From Brucella gallinifaecis (GTDB lineage: Bacteria; Pseudomonadota; Alphaproteobacteria; Rhizobiales; Rhizobiaceae): DNA of 64,000 nucleotides. A program made the translations under genes and the position numbers. The stretch spans positions 60,146-124,145 of the forward strand of contig NZ_ML636809.1 of NCBI RefSeq assembly GCF_006476605.1, in the 5' to 3' direction. The stretch's first letter is position 1, and every line of letters begins with the position of its first letter. Below, one piece after another: positions 1-9,783 of the stretch. Under the pieces are notes generated by a model, which was not told where the DNA came from, searched no databases, and worked only from the letters and a program-made list of their open reading frames with translations.

Positions 1-80
1 GCCGTCGCCCGCCTTTCGTTGTAGGACGCATGGCGTGTGATTTATCGAAATGCTAATCTATGTCCTGCTGTAAAGCGGGT

Positions 81-380
81 TCATTTCTTGCTGTGTTTCA
101 CATTATATTCACGACATGCTTTGGCATCCTGTCCCGGCGCGCATATCCTTAGCTTTTCTGCCTTGCGTTGCGCATCTTCCTGTTGCTCCTGCGGAGATTT
201 CGGCGCCGATTTGCTGTTGGGTGGAACAGGTTTAGCGCCCGTAGTGGAATTGTTGCCAGGGACCTCGGGTTCTTGTCCACTTGATTGATTGGGAAGGCCG
301 GATTCTTCAGCCGATACGGCACTCGGCAGATGACACAGTGCCATGGTGAAGAGGACCGCAGCAATGGTGGCAGGTTTCAT
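81..380 (-). CDS. Small secreted hypothetical protein (99 aa)
   Basis: The protein begins with a clear Sec signal peptide: basic start, a hydrophobic stretch to about residue 17, and a likely signal peptidase I site after the Ala at about residue 24 (AVSA-EE). The mature part of about 75 residues is rich in Pro, Ser, Lys and Gln, so it is probably flexible, and it carries two Cys near the C-terminus (ICAPGQDAKAC) that could form a disulphide. I do not recognise the family. It stands alone, pointing toward the window start, next to a broken membrane gene. Periplasmic location is inferred from the signal peptide only. Confidence 0.55.
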   Translation of the reverse strand: MKPATIAAVLFTMALCHLPSAVSAEESGLPNQSSGQEPEVPGNNSTTGAKPVPPNSKSAPKSPQEQQEDAQRKAEKLRICAPGQDAKACREYNVKHSKK

Positions 381-528
381 GGTTCACTCCTTAGGCTGGG
401 CTAGCCTTGACTGCGCTTGCTCCCCATCTAACATCCCAGCGGTTAGAATGTTCCGCGCCGCTTCTGGCAACGATAATCATTTTGGGTATAGCCCAAGACC
501 TCCAGCGTCGATGGATTGATCGTTCTCC

Positions 529-951
529 TTATCGACAACGCGTGGGTTGAAGCCTTCTGCGGACAATGGTTGCGACAAAAAAATCATTGGCAGAGAACAG
601 AGCCTCATGATGTTTTTCGCTTTGCCTTCCTCCGCTCACCTCAACATTTAACCAAACGAGAAGGATGACTGCGACCCCGAGCACTGCAGACAGCACTATG
701 GAAGCTGCATGAAGGCCGCTATCAAGCCGCGTGGAAAGCTTTGGCTTGCCAAATCTGTCTCGGCTCTGGATCATTTTAACACATTGAAACATCACCAGAT
801 AAGCAACCATTGCCAGAAGACCCGAGGTCCATGCAAAATCCTGCCCAAGCGTTGGATTGCCCGGTACGCCCAGAATCTACGGCAACAGCAGCAAACCGCA
901 TAGACAAGCGGCGAAACTGGCAAAGTAGCGTCTGAAGAAGCGAGGAACCAT
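529..951 (-). pseudogene. Membrane protein gene with in-frame amber stop
   Basis: The ATG at 951-949 opens a reading frame with a hydrophobic N-terminus (FRRYFASFAACLCGLLLLP), interrupted by TAG at 879-877. The same frame then continues uninterrupted for another 115 or so residues with two more membrane-like segments (LLAMVAYLVMFQCV and VLSAVLGVAVILLVWL). Continuity of frame and character on both sides of the stop suggests one former gene. The family is not recognised. Either a nonsense mutation or translation from the internal ATG at 810 is possible. Confidence 0.4.
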
Positions 952-963
952 CTGAAATCCGGA

Positions 964-1270
964 TGCGTTATTTTGCAATCAGTTGCTTATAGCAACAATG
1001 GTGCGATGGATGGAAACGACATCGTGACGGGGGCAGTGTAACTTTAACCTATGCGCGAACACAGCTGTATCTATGATACTGATATCATGCGGATTTCAAG
1101 CATGCTATTTCACGCCAGGTCTGCATGGCTGGAGTTTCATGTGGCTTAGGTCCTTTAAAAATCCTGTTGGATGAAACCGGGAAAACAATCTGGCTTAGAT
1201 TGGGGATGTTTCTGGTCACTCCCACTATGTTTCTACTCTGGAGATGGATTAAGAAGTGCTTTCTTCCATT
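964..1270. other. Intergenic stretch, no gene seen
   Basis: About 300 bases between the broken membrane gene and the secretion-gene remnants. No convincing reading frame, repeat or hairpin with a T-run was seen. Confidence 0.5.
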
Positions 1271-1306
1271 TAATTAGCTGGAAAAGTCATAATTACATCA
1301 ATCTCC

Positions 1307-1546
1307 GTGCCCCTTGATCGGCCGGTCGAGACGACGTTGATTGGCACCAATGGCGCCAGTTCCGGTGTTTGCTATTGTCAGATGGCGGGCAAGGCCGGTC
1401 AACGCATGGCGCAGGATATCGAAGGGGTTGTGCCCAAGGGTCCCCTTGTCAAACTGGAAGCCGGAAGTCTGATCGGCGTGTTGTTTCTTGAGAGCGTGCT
1501 GCAACCCTCGTCTGGCCTAGCATCACGGAACGAAGCAATGCCATGA
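1307..1546 (+). pseudogene. Possible C-terminal remnant of a DotG/TraO-type secretion protein
   Basis: The frame is open from about 1272 and ends at 1546; no plausible start with a ribosome site is present, so it looks like a 3' remnant. The segment AGSLIGVLFLESV near residue 55, preceded by a pattern of small residues and GKAGQRMAQDI, resembles the C-terminal domain of DotG/IcmE/TraO (TrbI-like) proteins of IncI and Dot/Icm type IVB systems. This is pattern recognition, not alignment. The next gene downstream carries an IcmT-like domain, which supports the idea because these are neighbours in type IVB loci. Confidence 0.3.
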
Positions 1547-2145
1547 ATAGGGACGAGGATCTTTTCGGCCGGACCATCATGTGGCGGGAAACCATGCGCA
1601 CTCCCTCGTTTTTCCTGCTCGACGCGCATTGCATTTTTGTCCTGCCGCTGTTCCTCTTCCATAAAAGGTGGTGGACATTCGCAGTGCTGCTCGTCACAGT
1701 TCTGTCTTTCGCTGCCATGCGATTGTTTCAGTATCGCCCGTCAAGTGCTGTGCGCGCATTCAGATCGGTGCTTGCCGGTCCTCTGCGCCAGCCCTTTGGC
1801 GACAGCAGACTGCGTCCTGGCGTGGATTACGGTTTTGAATATCGCATTGAAGGCAAAAAAAAAGCGCTTCAGACATTAAGGCGCATTCGCTGTTTGTTGC
1901 GGATGTCCCCCGTGCAAAGCTCCACGCTTTTGCAGGGTTTTTTGAGTGCGCAGAGCACGGCAGGAACAAAAACCATCTTTCGCGGTTGTTGTCTCAGTGA
2001 TCAGGTGCCGAGGAGACCGCGGGGCCAGCGACGGTCAAGTTCTTCCTTCTCTCGTCTCGCGGCAGCAAGACGCTGCGGGTCAGAATTGAGCAGTCTGGCA
2101 TCACCGCTTTATAGTGGACGTCTCGATGTGGCACTGACAGCTTGA
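1543..2145 (+). CDS. IcmT/TraK-like protein with abnormal C-terminal extension
   Basis: Residues 13 to 75 ([15 protein letters not shown], then two hydrophobic segments around HKRWWTF and [14 protein letters not shown]) match the plan of IcmT/TraK, a small inner-membrane protein of about 86-90 aa in IncI and Dot/Icm type IVB secretion. The ORF is 200 aa because it continues past the expected end into a low-complexity Arg/Ser tail with no family character. A run of nine A at 1855-1863 lies where the two parts meet, so a frameshift or a degraded 3' end is likely. It overlaps the preceding remnant by 4 bases and the ligD start by 4 bases. Confidence 0.5.
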   Translation: MNRDEDLFGRTIMWRETMRTPSFFLLDAHCIFVLPLFLFHKRWWTFAVLLVTVLSFAAMRLFQYRPSSAVRAFRSVLAGPLRQPFGDSRLRPGVDYGFEYRIEGKKKALQTLRRIRCLLRMSPVQSSTLLQGFLSAQSTAGTKTIFRGCCLSDQVPRRPRGQRRSSSSFSRLAAARRCGSELSSLASPLYSGRLDVALTA

Positions 2146-4805
2146 TGAGGACAGTCATGGCCCGCGATAAACTCGCAACCTACAAAAAAAAGCGCGACTT
2201 TGAAAAGACGCAGGAGCCAAAAGGCGCGAACCGGCCAAAGGCCTCGAAGAAGCTGCGCTTCGTTATTCAGAAACATGCTGCGACGCGACTGCATTACGAT
2301 CTGCGTCTCGAACTTGACGGTGTTTTCAAATCCTGGGCCGTAACCAGAGGACCCTCTCTTGATCCCGGCGACAAGCGCCTGGCGGTCGAGGTCGAAGACC
2401 ATCCGCTTGATTACGGGGATTTCGAGGGAACGATCCCCAAAGGTCAATATGGCGGCGGCACTGTGATGCTCTGGGACCGTGGTTACTGGACACTAGAAGG
2501 AGAACTGACCGCCGGCGAGGCGCTTGCCAAAGGCGATCTGAAATTCACGCTGGAAGGTAAGCGACTGCATGGCAGCTTTGTGCTGGTGCGCATGAAAGCG
2601 GATCACAACGGCTCCAAGCGCACCAACTGGTTGCTGATCAAGCATCAAGACGCGTTTTCCGTGTCCGGCGACGGTGCTGCCGTTTTGGACGACAATGACA
2701 CCTCTGTCGCATCCGCTCGTTCCATGCAGATGATAGCAACCGGCAAAGGCAGAAAGCCGCGCCCCTTCATGGTTGAAACTGACGCTATCGCGGCAGACGC
2801 CGTTTGGGAAAGCGGTCATGGCCTTGCTGCTAAAAAGCGCGAAAAGAACAAAAGGATGTCGGAGACCGCCAAGTCAAAGCCCGCCACCATGCCGGACTTC
2901 ATCCCACCCCAATTATGCGAAACCCGCGAGAGGCCGCCGGCTTCGAAAAACTGGATTCACGAAATCAAATTCGACGGCTACCGCATCCAGATGCACGTCA
3001 ATTCTGGCATAGTCACCTTGAGAACCCGAAAGGGTCTCGACTGGACAGAAAGATTTCCAGCCATTGTAAAAAGCGCGGCAGCACTCCCCGACGGCATCAT
3101 CGATGGGGAAATCTGCGCCCTGGACGAAAGTGGAGCACCTGATTTTGCAGCGTTGCAGGCAGCTTTGTCCGAGGGCAAAACCGATGCCCTGGTTTATTTC
3201 GCGTTTGATCTGCTTTTTGACGGCAGCGAGGACCTGCGGCAACTTCCGCTCACCCACCGCAAGCAACGACTCGATCAGATGGTAGAAAGCGTCAGTGAGG
3301 ATCCGCTGATCCGCTATGTGACACATTTTGAAACAGGCGGGGAAGCGGTTCTGCGTTCCGCCTGTCGTCTTTCGCTGGAAGGCATCGTTTCCAAACAGGC
3401 GGACGCCCGCTATGTTTCAAGTCGTTCCGACAGCTGGGTCAAGTCCAAATGCCGTTCAGGCCATGAAGTGGTGATTGGCGGCTATGCCGCGACCAAGGGC
3501 AAATTCCGTTCTTTGCTCGTCGGCGTCAATCGCGGCAGACATTTCGTATATGTTGGTCGTGTCGGCACCGGCTATGGCGCAAAAACCGTTGCGGGCATTC
3601 TACCGAAACTTCGTGCGCTTGAGGCCAAGAAATCGCCTTTTACCGGTATCGGTGCGCCCAAGGGAGGCACCGATATCAAATGGATGAAACCGCAATTGGT
3701 CGCAGAGATACAATTCGCCGGGTGGACGGCAGACGGCCTCGTTCGCCAAGCGGCGTTCAAAGGGTTGCGCGAGGACAAGCCAGCGAAAGAGGTGGTTGCC
3801 GAAAAGCCGGCAGCGCCGAGCGACGTCGATGTCCCTGAAAACGACACCGCAAAGCCTGGACTTATTCTCGCCTCTCAAGCAGGCGGCAAACCCAATATCA
3901 TGGGCGTATTGATTTCGAGCACTGATAAGACACTCTGGCCGGATGCCGGGGATGGAAAGCCGGTCACAAAACTCGATCTCGCCCGCTATTACGAGGCGGT
4001 GGGACCGTGGTTGATCAACCATGTCAAAGGCCGGCCCTGCTCGGTGGTTCGCGCGCCCGATGGTTTGCAGGGCGAGCAGTTCTTCCAGCGTCACGCGCTC
4101 CCAGGTACCTCGAACCTGATCGAACTTGTAGAGGTGTTTGGTGACAGGAAGCCCTATCTCCAGATCGATCGGGTGGAAGGGCTCGCAGCAGTCGCTCAAA
4201 TGGGTGGCGTCGAACTGCATCCGTGGAATTGTTTATCCTATGAACCCGAAATCCCTGGTCGGCTGGTGTTTGATCTCGATCCTGGCCCTGACGTGGCTTT
4301 TTCGAGCGTTATCGAAGCGGCGCTGGAAATGCGCGATCGCCTTGATCAGCTTGGTCTGGTCAGCTTCTGCAAAACCACGGGCGGCAAGGGACTGCATGTG
4401 GTCACGCCGCTTGGCCGCGGCAAACGCAAAAAACTCAGCTGGGCAGAAGCCAAGGGTTTCGCACACGATGTTTGCCAGCAAATGGCCGGCGACTTGCCCG
4501 ACCGCTACCTGATCAAAATGGCCAAAAGCCAGCGCAAAGGCCGTATTTTCCTGGACTACCTACGCAATGACCGCATGTCGACAGCCGTTGCACCGCTCTC
4601 ACCCCGAATGCGCGAGGGGGCAACGGTGTCGATGCCGCTCAACTGGACCCAGGTCAGAAGGGGCCTCGACCCCAAGCGATTTACAATCCGGACCGTTCCC
4701 GCGCTGCTCGGAAAGAAAATGGTCTGGGAGGACTATTTTGACGAGCAACGTTCTCTGCGTGAGGCGATAAAGAAGCTCGAAAAATCGATACGTCCACCAG
4801 CTTGA
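2142..4805 (+). CDS. ligD: ATP-dependent DNA ligase D (NHEJ)
   Basis: Multifunctional end-joining enzyme of 887 aa. Domains in order: 3'-phosphoesterase (about 35-190, with RLHYDLRLE and PKGQYGGG), ATP-dependent ligase (about 250-540, nucleotidyl Lys in EIKFDGYR near residue 276), and primase/polymerase (about 590-870, with DLDPGPDV and TTGGKGLHV). The order PE-LIG-POL is usual in proteobacteria, unlike the mycobacterial POL-PE-LIG order. Length is normal for the family. Starts at 2142 or 2157 (MARDKL) are both possible. LigD normally acts with Ku; no ku gene lies in this window, so it may rely on a Ku encoded elsewhere. It stands between a degraded secretion locus and an IS66 insertion. Confidence 0.95.
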   Translation: MMRTVMARDKLATYKKKRDFEKTQEPKGANRPKASKKLRFVIQKHAATRLHYDLRLELDGVFKSWAVTRGPSLDPGDKRLAVEVEDHPLDYGDFEGTIPKGQYGGGTVMLWDRGYWTLEGELTAGEALAKGDLKFTLEGKRLHGSFVLVRMKADHNGSKRTNWLLIKHQDAFSVSGDGAAVLDDNDTSVASARSMQMIATGKGRKPRPFMVETDAIAADAVWESGHGLAAKKREKNKRMSETAKSKPATMPDFIPPQLCETRERPPASKNWIHEIKFDGYRIQMHVNSGIVTLRTRKGLDWTERFPAIVKSAAALPDGIIDGEICALDESGAPDFAALQAALSEGKTDALVYFAFDLLFDGSEDLRQLPLTHRKQRLDQMVESVSEDPLIRYVTHFETGGEAVLRSACRLSLEGIVSKQADARYVSSRSDSWVKSKCRSGHEVVIGGYAATKGKFRSLLVGVNRGRHFVYVGRVGTGYGAKTVAGILPKLRALEAKKSPFTGIGAPKGGTDIKWMKPQLVAEIQFAGWTADGLVRQAAFKGLREDKPAKEVVAEKPAAPSDVDVPENDTAKPGLILASQAGGKPNIMGVLISSTDKTLWPDAGDGKPVTKLDLARYYEAVGPWLINHVKGRPCSVVRAPDGLQGEQFFQRHALPGTSNLIELVEVFGDRKPYLQIDRVEGLAAVAQMGGVELHPWNCLSYEPEIPGRLVFDLDPGPDVAFSSVIEAALEMRDRLDQLGLVSFCKTTGGKGLHVVTPLGRGKRKKLSWAEAKGFAHDVCQQMAGDLPDRYLIKMAKSQRKGRIFLDYLRNDRMSTAVAPLSPRMREGATVSMPLNWTQVRRGLDPKRFTIRTVPALLGKKMVWEDYFDEQRSLREAIKKLEKSIRPPA

Positions 4806-5089
4806 GCAATCGTCAGCACTGTACGCGCACCCGCGATGAGAATGGGGTTGCATTCGTAGTGCAATATATGAATCCTTTTGTAACATCGTATTTCTGCAAG
4901 TGTTTGCACCACGATTTGTGAATCTCGGGTGCCCTTCGCGTAATCGGGGCAGATTTGTCGGCGGTTCTTTTATTTTTGAGTCAAAGTCAGAAATGCTTTT
5001 TACTCAAGACTTGTGCATAACGCCGAAGTTTGTCGATCATTTTGAGCCCGAGGATTCCTGATTTTGGCAAATCATGATTCTGTGTCTGT

Positions 5090-6766
5090 ATGCCGAAGAG
5101 AACGCTTCCCTCGCCTGAGCATGCTGACACGCTTTCACTGAGCGCGTTGCGCAGTCTGGTCACAGGCCTGGTTGAAAAGGCAGAACGTGCAGAGGCTCGG
5201 CTTGAGAAACTGGAAGCTGAGAATGCAGCACTCCGTAAGGAGAATGCCGAGCTGCGTCTGGAAAACACCCAGCTTAAGGTTGAAAACCAACTCCTTCGCG
5301 ATGAGATTGCGCGACTGAAAAATCTGCCGCCACGGCCACCGTTCAAACCGTCGGGCATGGACAAGGCAACAGACGGGAAGGGTGAGGACAAGCAGGCAGG
5401 CAAGAAGAAGCCGCGTGGACCAAAACTGGATGTCGAGCGCGTTGATCGTGACGTGGTTCTTCATGCCAATGTTCCAGACGGCTCACGTTTCAAGGGCTAC
5501 AAAAGCTGTTACGTGCGGGATGTGGTTTTGCGCGCTGAGGTTATTCATTACCGGCGCGAATGCTGGGTAACACCGGAGGGTAAAACAGTTCTTGCGCCGC
5601 TGCCTGCCGGAATCGTCGGCGGTTACGGACCCAATCTGCGGCGGTTGTGTTTAATGCTGCATGCACAGGGCCAGGTGACGATGGAACGACTGTCGACCCT
5701 GTTGAACGATATCGGCGTCGAAATCTCGAAGAGACAGGTCGTCCGTTTGCTCTCCAAAGGGCTCGATGGTTTTGTGACCGAGGATGCTGCCGTCCTGCAT
5801 GCTGGCCTGGTGTCAGCAGCCTATGTGACGGTCGACGACACCGGTGCCCGTCATGCGCGTGATAATTTCTACACCACCCATATTGGCGGCGAGCATTTTA
5901 CTGTGTTCCGCACCACGAAGACCAAGTCACGGCTGAACTTCCTGTCGCTCTTGCGCGGCAATTATCAGGATTATGTGCTCAATGATGCCGCTTGCGATTA
6001 TCTGAAGTCGCGGCATGGCGTCGATCCGACGGTTATCCCCAGGCTGCGAACCCGCAAACCACAGCACTTTCCCAATCAGGTGCCGTTTCTTGAGCACTTG
6101 GCCCATAAGGGTATCGACATCTTCGATAAGGATTTAGTTCGGATAATCGCGGAATCCGGTATCTGGGGTTCTATTCGCCATCATGGTTTGTTGGGCAATG
6201 CCGTTATTGTCTCTGATGATGCTGGTCAGTTCCGTGTCGGAGACCATGCCCTGTGCTGGGTCCATGCTGAACGCTTGGTGCACAAGCTGATGCCAGCAAC
6301 GCCGCAACAAGTGGCACATGTCGAAACTCAGCGTAAACTCATCTGGCTCTTTTACAAGCTTTTGAAAGACTTTTCCCGAAGTCCCAGCGCTCGTGCAGCC
6401 CAGGCCCTTGAAGTCAGGTTCGATCGGATCTTTTCCATCCGCACCGGATATGCTGAGCTGGATAAGCTTTTGGCACGCTTACTGCGTCGTAAACAGGAAT
6501 TGCTGAAAATTCTCGAACGCCCGGAAATCCCCTTGCACACCAATGCGTCCGAGAATGATCTGCGCAGCTGCGTCACCAAACGCAAGATCTCAGGCGGCAC
6601 CATGAGCCGGGATGGACGTGTCGCCCGCGATACCATGCTCGGCCTCATGAAAACCTGCAAAAAGCTTGGGCTTTCCTTTTATCATTATCTTGGCGACCGG
6701 CTGGGCGTTCCCAGTCAACCAACAGCAATCCCTGAGCTTGCAGGCCTGATTATCGCGAAAGCCTGA
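5090..6766 (+). CDS. tnpC: IS66-family transposase (copy 1)
   Basis: DDE transposase of 558 aa that moves the surrounding element. N-terminal leucine-zipper coiled coil at about 12-80 (repeated LEAENAALRKEN heptads), a Pro-rich linker, and a catalytic core with Asp in VDDTGARH, Asp in VSDDAGQF and the conserved C-terminal block NASENDLRS containing the Glu. No tnpA/tnpB partners are present, which fits the ISBst12-like branch where one protein suffices. The first 75 residues or so differ from copy 2, while the rest is almost identical. It converges with the 122-aa gene, the stops being 7 bases apart. Confidence 0.95.
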   Translation: MPKRTLPSPEHADTLSLSALRSLVTGLVEKAERAEARLEKLEAENAALRKENAELRLENTQLKVENQLLRDEIARLKNLPPRPPFKPSGMDKATDGKGEDKQAGKKKPRGPKLDVERVDRDVVLHANVPDGSRFKGYKSCYVRDVVLRAEVIHYRRECWVTPEGKTVLAPLPAGIVGGYGPNLRRLCLMLHAQGQVTMERLSTLLNDIGVEISKRQVVRLLSKGLDGFVTEDAAVLHAGLVSAAYVTVDDTGARHARDNFYTTHIGGEHFTVFRTTKTKSRLNFLSLLRGNYQDYVLNDAACDYLKSRHGVDPTVIPRLRTRKPQHFPNQVPFLEHLAHKGIDIFDKDLVRIIAESGIWGSIRHHGLLGNAVIVSDDAGQFRVGDHALCWVHAERLVHKLMPATPQQVAHVETQRKLIWLFYKLLKDFSRSPSARAAQALEVRFDRIFSIRTGYAELDKLLARLLRRKQELLKILERPEIPLHTNASENDLRSCVTKRKISGGTMSRDGRVARDTMLGLMKTCKKLGLSFYHYLGDRLGVPSQPTAIPELAGLIIAKA

Positions 6767-6773
6767 TTGCACG

Positions 6774-7142
6774 TCATCGGCGAGGACCAGGTTTTGGAAA
6801 TGAAACAACCTGACCTGCTCTTGTTGGTGCTTCATCCATAATATGACCGCCAGTCAGGCTCAGCAATGACGGCGAAACATTCCACTGCTTATCGTCATCC
6901 GTATGCACCGTCACTGTCTTGCGATTACGGCGAATGACAAAGCCCCGAACGATCGCGCCATCTGGCCCTTCAAACATCACGCCGCTGCCAATCTTGATCT
7001 CCTGAAGTGCAGCGACCATTTTCTGCTGCTGAAGGAACTGCAAGCGTTCGACGATGCGCCGGTTCAAGGCGATCAGCATTGCTTCATCCAGACCATCAAT
7101 ATCGATCCCGATCATAGGCGGCTTGTTCATCAGGCAATCCAT
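6774..7142 (-). CDS. IS66-associated hypothetical protein (copy 1)
   Basis: A 122-aa protein encoded on the strand opposite to the transposase and inside the element. Residues 20-45 form a likely helix (LIALNRRIVERLQFLQQQ) and residues 50-95 look like a small beta-rich domain (GSGVMFEGPDG, RNRKTVTVHTDDDKQWNVSPSLL). The family and function are unknown to me. Its retention in both copies with few changes suggests it is a real part of the element. A shorter start at the Met at residue 6 is possible. Confidence 0.7.
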   Translation of the reverse strand: MDCLMNKPPMIGIDIDGLDEAMLIALNRRIVERLQFLQQQKMVAALQEIKIGSGVMFEGPDGAIVRGFVIRRNRKTVTVHTDDDKQWNVSPSLLSLTGGHIMDEAPTRAGQVVSFPKPGPRR

Positions 7143-7386
7143 AAGGCTGTTGAGGACAGAGAGGATTATGGGAGATTACAAATCAGTGCGCAATTGCCCG
7201 GCAAAACGGCACTGCCACTAAATTAGCCCCGCTTACCCCCCTTCGTAAGCGGAGCAAATTGAGAGGCGAATTTGTGTTTCTGATAACAAATCAGAAATAT
7301 TAAGCCCTGTGCATATCGCGTGTTTCGGATAGGTATTTTGGGTGTTCGGGATTCCTGATTTTGGCAACTCATGATTCTCTGTGTGT

Positions 7387-9063
7387 ATGCCGAAGAGAAC
7401 GCTTCCCTCGCCCAAGCATGCTGACACGCTTTCACTCAACGCGTTGCGCAGTCTGGTCACGGGTTTGGTTGAGAAAGCAGAACGTGCAGAGGCTCGCCTT
7501 GAGAGGCTGGAAGCTGAGAATGCTGCACTCCGTAAGGAGAATGCCGAGTTCCGTCTGGAAAACACCTCGCTTAAAGTCGAGAACCAACTGCTTCGCGATG
7601 AGATTGCTCGTCTGAAAAATCTGCCGCCACGGCCACCGTTCAAACCGTCGGGCATGGACAAGGCAACGGACGGGAAGGGTGAGGACAAGCAGGCAGGCAA
7701 GAAGAAGCCGCGTGGACCAAAACTGGATGTCGAGCGCGTTGATCGTGACGTGGTTCTTCATGCCAATGTTCCAGACGGCTCACGTTTCAAGGGCTACAAA
7801 AGCTGTTACGTGCGGGATGTGGTTTTGCGCGCTGAGGTTATTCATTACCGGCGCGAATGCTGGGTAACACCGGAGGGTAAAACAATTCTTGCACCGCTGC
7901 CTGCCGGAATCGTCGGCGGTTACGGACCCAATCTGCGGCGGTTGTGTTTAATGCTGCATGCACAGGGCCAGGTGACGATGGAACGACTGTCGACCCTGTT
8001 GAACGATATCGGCGTCGAAATCTCGAAGAGACAGGTCGTCCGTTTGCTCTCCAAAGGGCTCGATGGTTTTGTGGCCGAGGATGCTGCGGTCCTGCATGCT
8101 GGCCTGGTGTCAGCCGCCTATGTTACGGTCGACGACACCGGTGCCCGTCATGCGCGTGATAATTTCTACACCACCCATATTGGCGGCGAGCATTTTACTG
8201 TGTTCCGCACCACGAAGACCAAGTCACGGCTGAACTTCCTGTCGCTCTTGCGCGGCAATTATCAGGATTATGTGCTCAATGATGCCGCTTGCGATTATCT
8301 GAAGTCGCGGCATGGCGTCGATCCGACGGTTATCCCCAGGCTGCGAACCCGCAAACCACAGCACTTTCCCAATCAGGTGCCGTTTCTTGAGCACTTGGCC
8401 CATAAGGGTATCGACATCTTCGATAAGGATTTAGTTCGGATAATCGCGGAATCCGGTATCTGGGGTTCTATTCGCCATCATGGTTTGTTGGGCAATGCCG
8501 TTATTGTCTCTGATGATGCTGGTCAGTTCCGTGTCGGAGACCATGCCCTGTGCTGGGTCCATGCTGAACGCTTGGTGCACAAGCTGATGCCAGCAACGCC
8601 GCAACAAGTGGCACATGTCGAAACTCAGCGTAAACTCATCTGGCTCTTTTACAAGCTTTTGAAAGACTTTTCCCGAAGTCCCAGCGCTCGTGCAGCCCAG
8701 GCCCTTGAAGTCAGGTTCGATCGGATCTTTTCCATCCGCACCGGATATGCTGAGCTGGATAAGCTTTTGGCACGCTTACTGCGTCGTAAACAGGAATTGC
8801 TGAAAATTCTCGAACGCCCGGAAATCCCGTTGCACACCAATGCGTCCGAGAATGATCTGCGCAGCTGCGTCACCAAACGCAAGATCTCAGGCGGCACCAT
8901 GAGCCGGGATGGACGTGTCGCCCGCGATACCATGCTCGGCCTCATGAAAACCTGCAAAAAGCTTGGGCTTTCCTTTTATCATTATCTTGGCGACCGGCTG
9001 GGCGTTCCCAGTCAACCAACAGCAATCCCTGAGCTTGCAGGCCTGATTATCGCGAAAGCCTGA
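7387..9063 (+). CDS. tnpC: IS66-family transposase (copy 2)
   Basis: Second copy of the 558-aa transposase; the upstream in-frame codons at 7381 are ignored because copy 1 starts at the equivalent MPKRT. The same coiled coil and catalytic blocks are present (VDDTGARH, VSDDAGQF, NASENDLRS). Differences from copy 1 cluster in the first 75 codons (for example LERLEAEN for LEKLEAEN and FRLENTSL for LRLENTQL). Beyond that only two amino-acid changes are visible (V to I in the GKTVLAP/GKTILAP block, T to A in the VTEDA/VAEDA block). The pattern indicates recombination between copies. Confidence 0.95.
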   Translation: MPKRTLPSPKHADTLSLNALRSLVTGLVEKAERAEARLERLEAENAALRKENAEFRLENTSLKVENQLLRDEIARLKNLPPRPPFKPSGMDKATDGKGEDKQAGKKKPRGPKLDVERVDRDVVLHANVPDGSRFKGYKSCYVRDVVLRAEVIHYRRECWVTPEGKTILAPLPAGIVGGYGPNLRRLCLMLHAQGQVTMERLSTLLNDIGVEISKRQVVRLLSKGLDGFVAEDAAVLHAGLVSAAYVTVDDTGARHARDNFYTTHIGGEHFTVFRTTKTKSRLNFLSLLRGNYQDYVLNDAACDYLKSRHGVDPTVIPRLRTRKPQHFPNQVPFLEHLAHKGIDIFDKDLVRIIAESGIWGSIRHHGLLGNAVIVSDDAGQFRVGDHALCWVHAERLVHKLMPATPQQVAHVETQRKLIWLFYKLLKDFSRSPSARAAQALEVRFDRIFSIRTGYAELDKLLARLLRRKQELLKILERPEIPLHTNASENDLRSCVTKRKISGGTMSRDGRVARDTMLGLMKTCKKLGLSFYHYLGDRLGVPSQPTAIPELAGLIIAKA

Positions 9064-9070
9064 TTGCACG

Positions 9071-9439
9071 TCATCGGCGAGGACCAGGTTTTGGAAATGA
9101 AACAACCTGACCTGCTCTTGTTGGTGCTTCATCCATAATATGACCGCCAGTCAGGCTCAGCAATGACGGCGAAACATTCCACTGCTTATCGTCATCCGTA
9201 TGCACCGTCACTGTCTTGCGATTACGGCGAATGACAAAGCCCCGAACGATCGCGCCATCTGGCCCTTCAAACATCACGCCGCTGCCAATCTTGATCTCCT
9301 CAAGTGCAGCGACCGTTTTCTGCTGCTGAAGGAACTGCAAGCGTTCGACGATGCGCCGGTTCAAGGCGATCAGCATTGCTTCATCCAGACCATCAATATC
9401 GATCCCGATCATAGGCGGCTTGTTCATCAGGCAATCCAT
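9071..9439 (-). CDS. IS66-associated hypothetical protein (copy 2)
   Basis: Second copy of the 122-aa opposite-strand gene. It differs from copy 1 at two residues only (QQQKTVAALEE against QQQKMVAALQE). It is conserved together with the transposase, so it travels with the element; function unknown. Confidence 0.7.
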   Translation of the reverse strand: MDCLMNKPPMIGIDIDGLDEAMLIALNRRIVERLQFLQQQKTVAALEEIKIGSGVMFEGPDGAIVRGFVIRRNRKTVTVHTDDDKQWNVSPSLLSLTGGHIMDEAPTRAGQVVSFPKPGPRR

Positions 9440-9544
9440 AAGGCTGTTGAGGACAGAGAGGATTATGGGAGATTACAAATCAGTGCGCAATTGCCCGGCA
9501 AAACGGCACTGCCACTAAATTAGCCCCGCGTACCCCCCCTTCGC

Positions 9545-9783
9545 CTAGCCTCATCTTTGCCATCCACATACTTATCTAGTTATAATTAATGACTATTAGT
9601 TCTTTAATTCAACCAAATCATTTATTAAGTATCGTTACCGCGACATTAACTATGTTTGTTTATAACCTCTGATAAGTATAGCTTATCGAAGCTTATTGAT
9701 TTCAGGGCGCAAATCAGTAAAAATTGGGCAAAGGCCGCGCCGCTGAAGGCCCGTTTTCAGGCCCACCAAGGAGTTTTTTGCCC
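9545..9783. promoter_or_regulatory. AT-rich leader of the recombinase gene
   Basis: Markedly AT-rich stretch between the IS66 pair and the recombinase gene. It holds the inverted repeat annotated separately at 9671-9687 and a strong ribosome site (AAGGAG, about 9768) before the GTG at 9784. No gene is seen. Confidence 0.5.
9671..9687. repeat. Candidate tyrosine-recombinase site (inverted repeat)
   Basis: GATAAG and CTTATC form a perfect 6-bp inverted repeat around a 5-base centre (TATAG), followed by a partial third copy (AAGCTTATT). Short arms around a small centre are the usual plan of a XerC/D-like core site, and the repeat lies about 100 bases before a tyrosine recombinase gene. Confidence 0.4.

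Larger units (their letters stand above)
4940..7236 (+). mobile_element. IS66-family element, copy 1 (tandem pair)
   Basis: The left end starts GTAATCGGGG at 4940 and the right end finishes CCGCTTAC at 7236, which are inverted in the way of IS66 ends (GTAAGCGG type). The element carries one long transposase gene and one short opposite-strand gene, as in the single-transposase (ISBst12-like) branch. The eight bases before it are CCCTTCGC; the same octamer occurs at 9537-9544 just past copy 2, consistent with an original 8-bp target duplication blurred by a C-tract. Confidence 0.85.
7245..9533 (+). mobile_element. IS66-family element, copy 2 (tandem pair)
   Basis: The left end GTAAGCGGAG begins at 7245, exactly eight bases (CCCCCTTC, 7237-7244) after the right end of copy 1. 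The right end reads CCGCGTAC (one substitution against copy 1), followed by CCCCCCTTC. The octamer on both sides fits the 8-bp target duplication of IS66, with one extra C on the right. Same orientation and gene content as copy 1. Confidence 0.85.

Noticed and set aside
3600..4220. 206-codon minus-strand frame within ligD
   Set aside because: Shadow of the ligase/polymerase coding sequence; no homology recognised.
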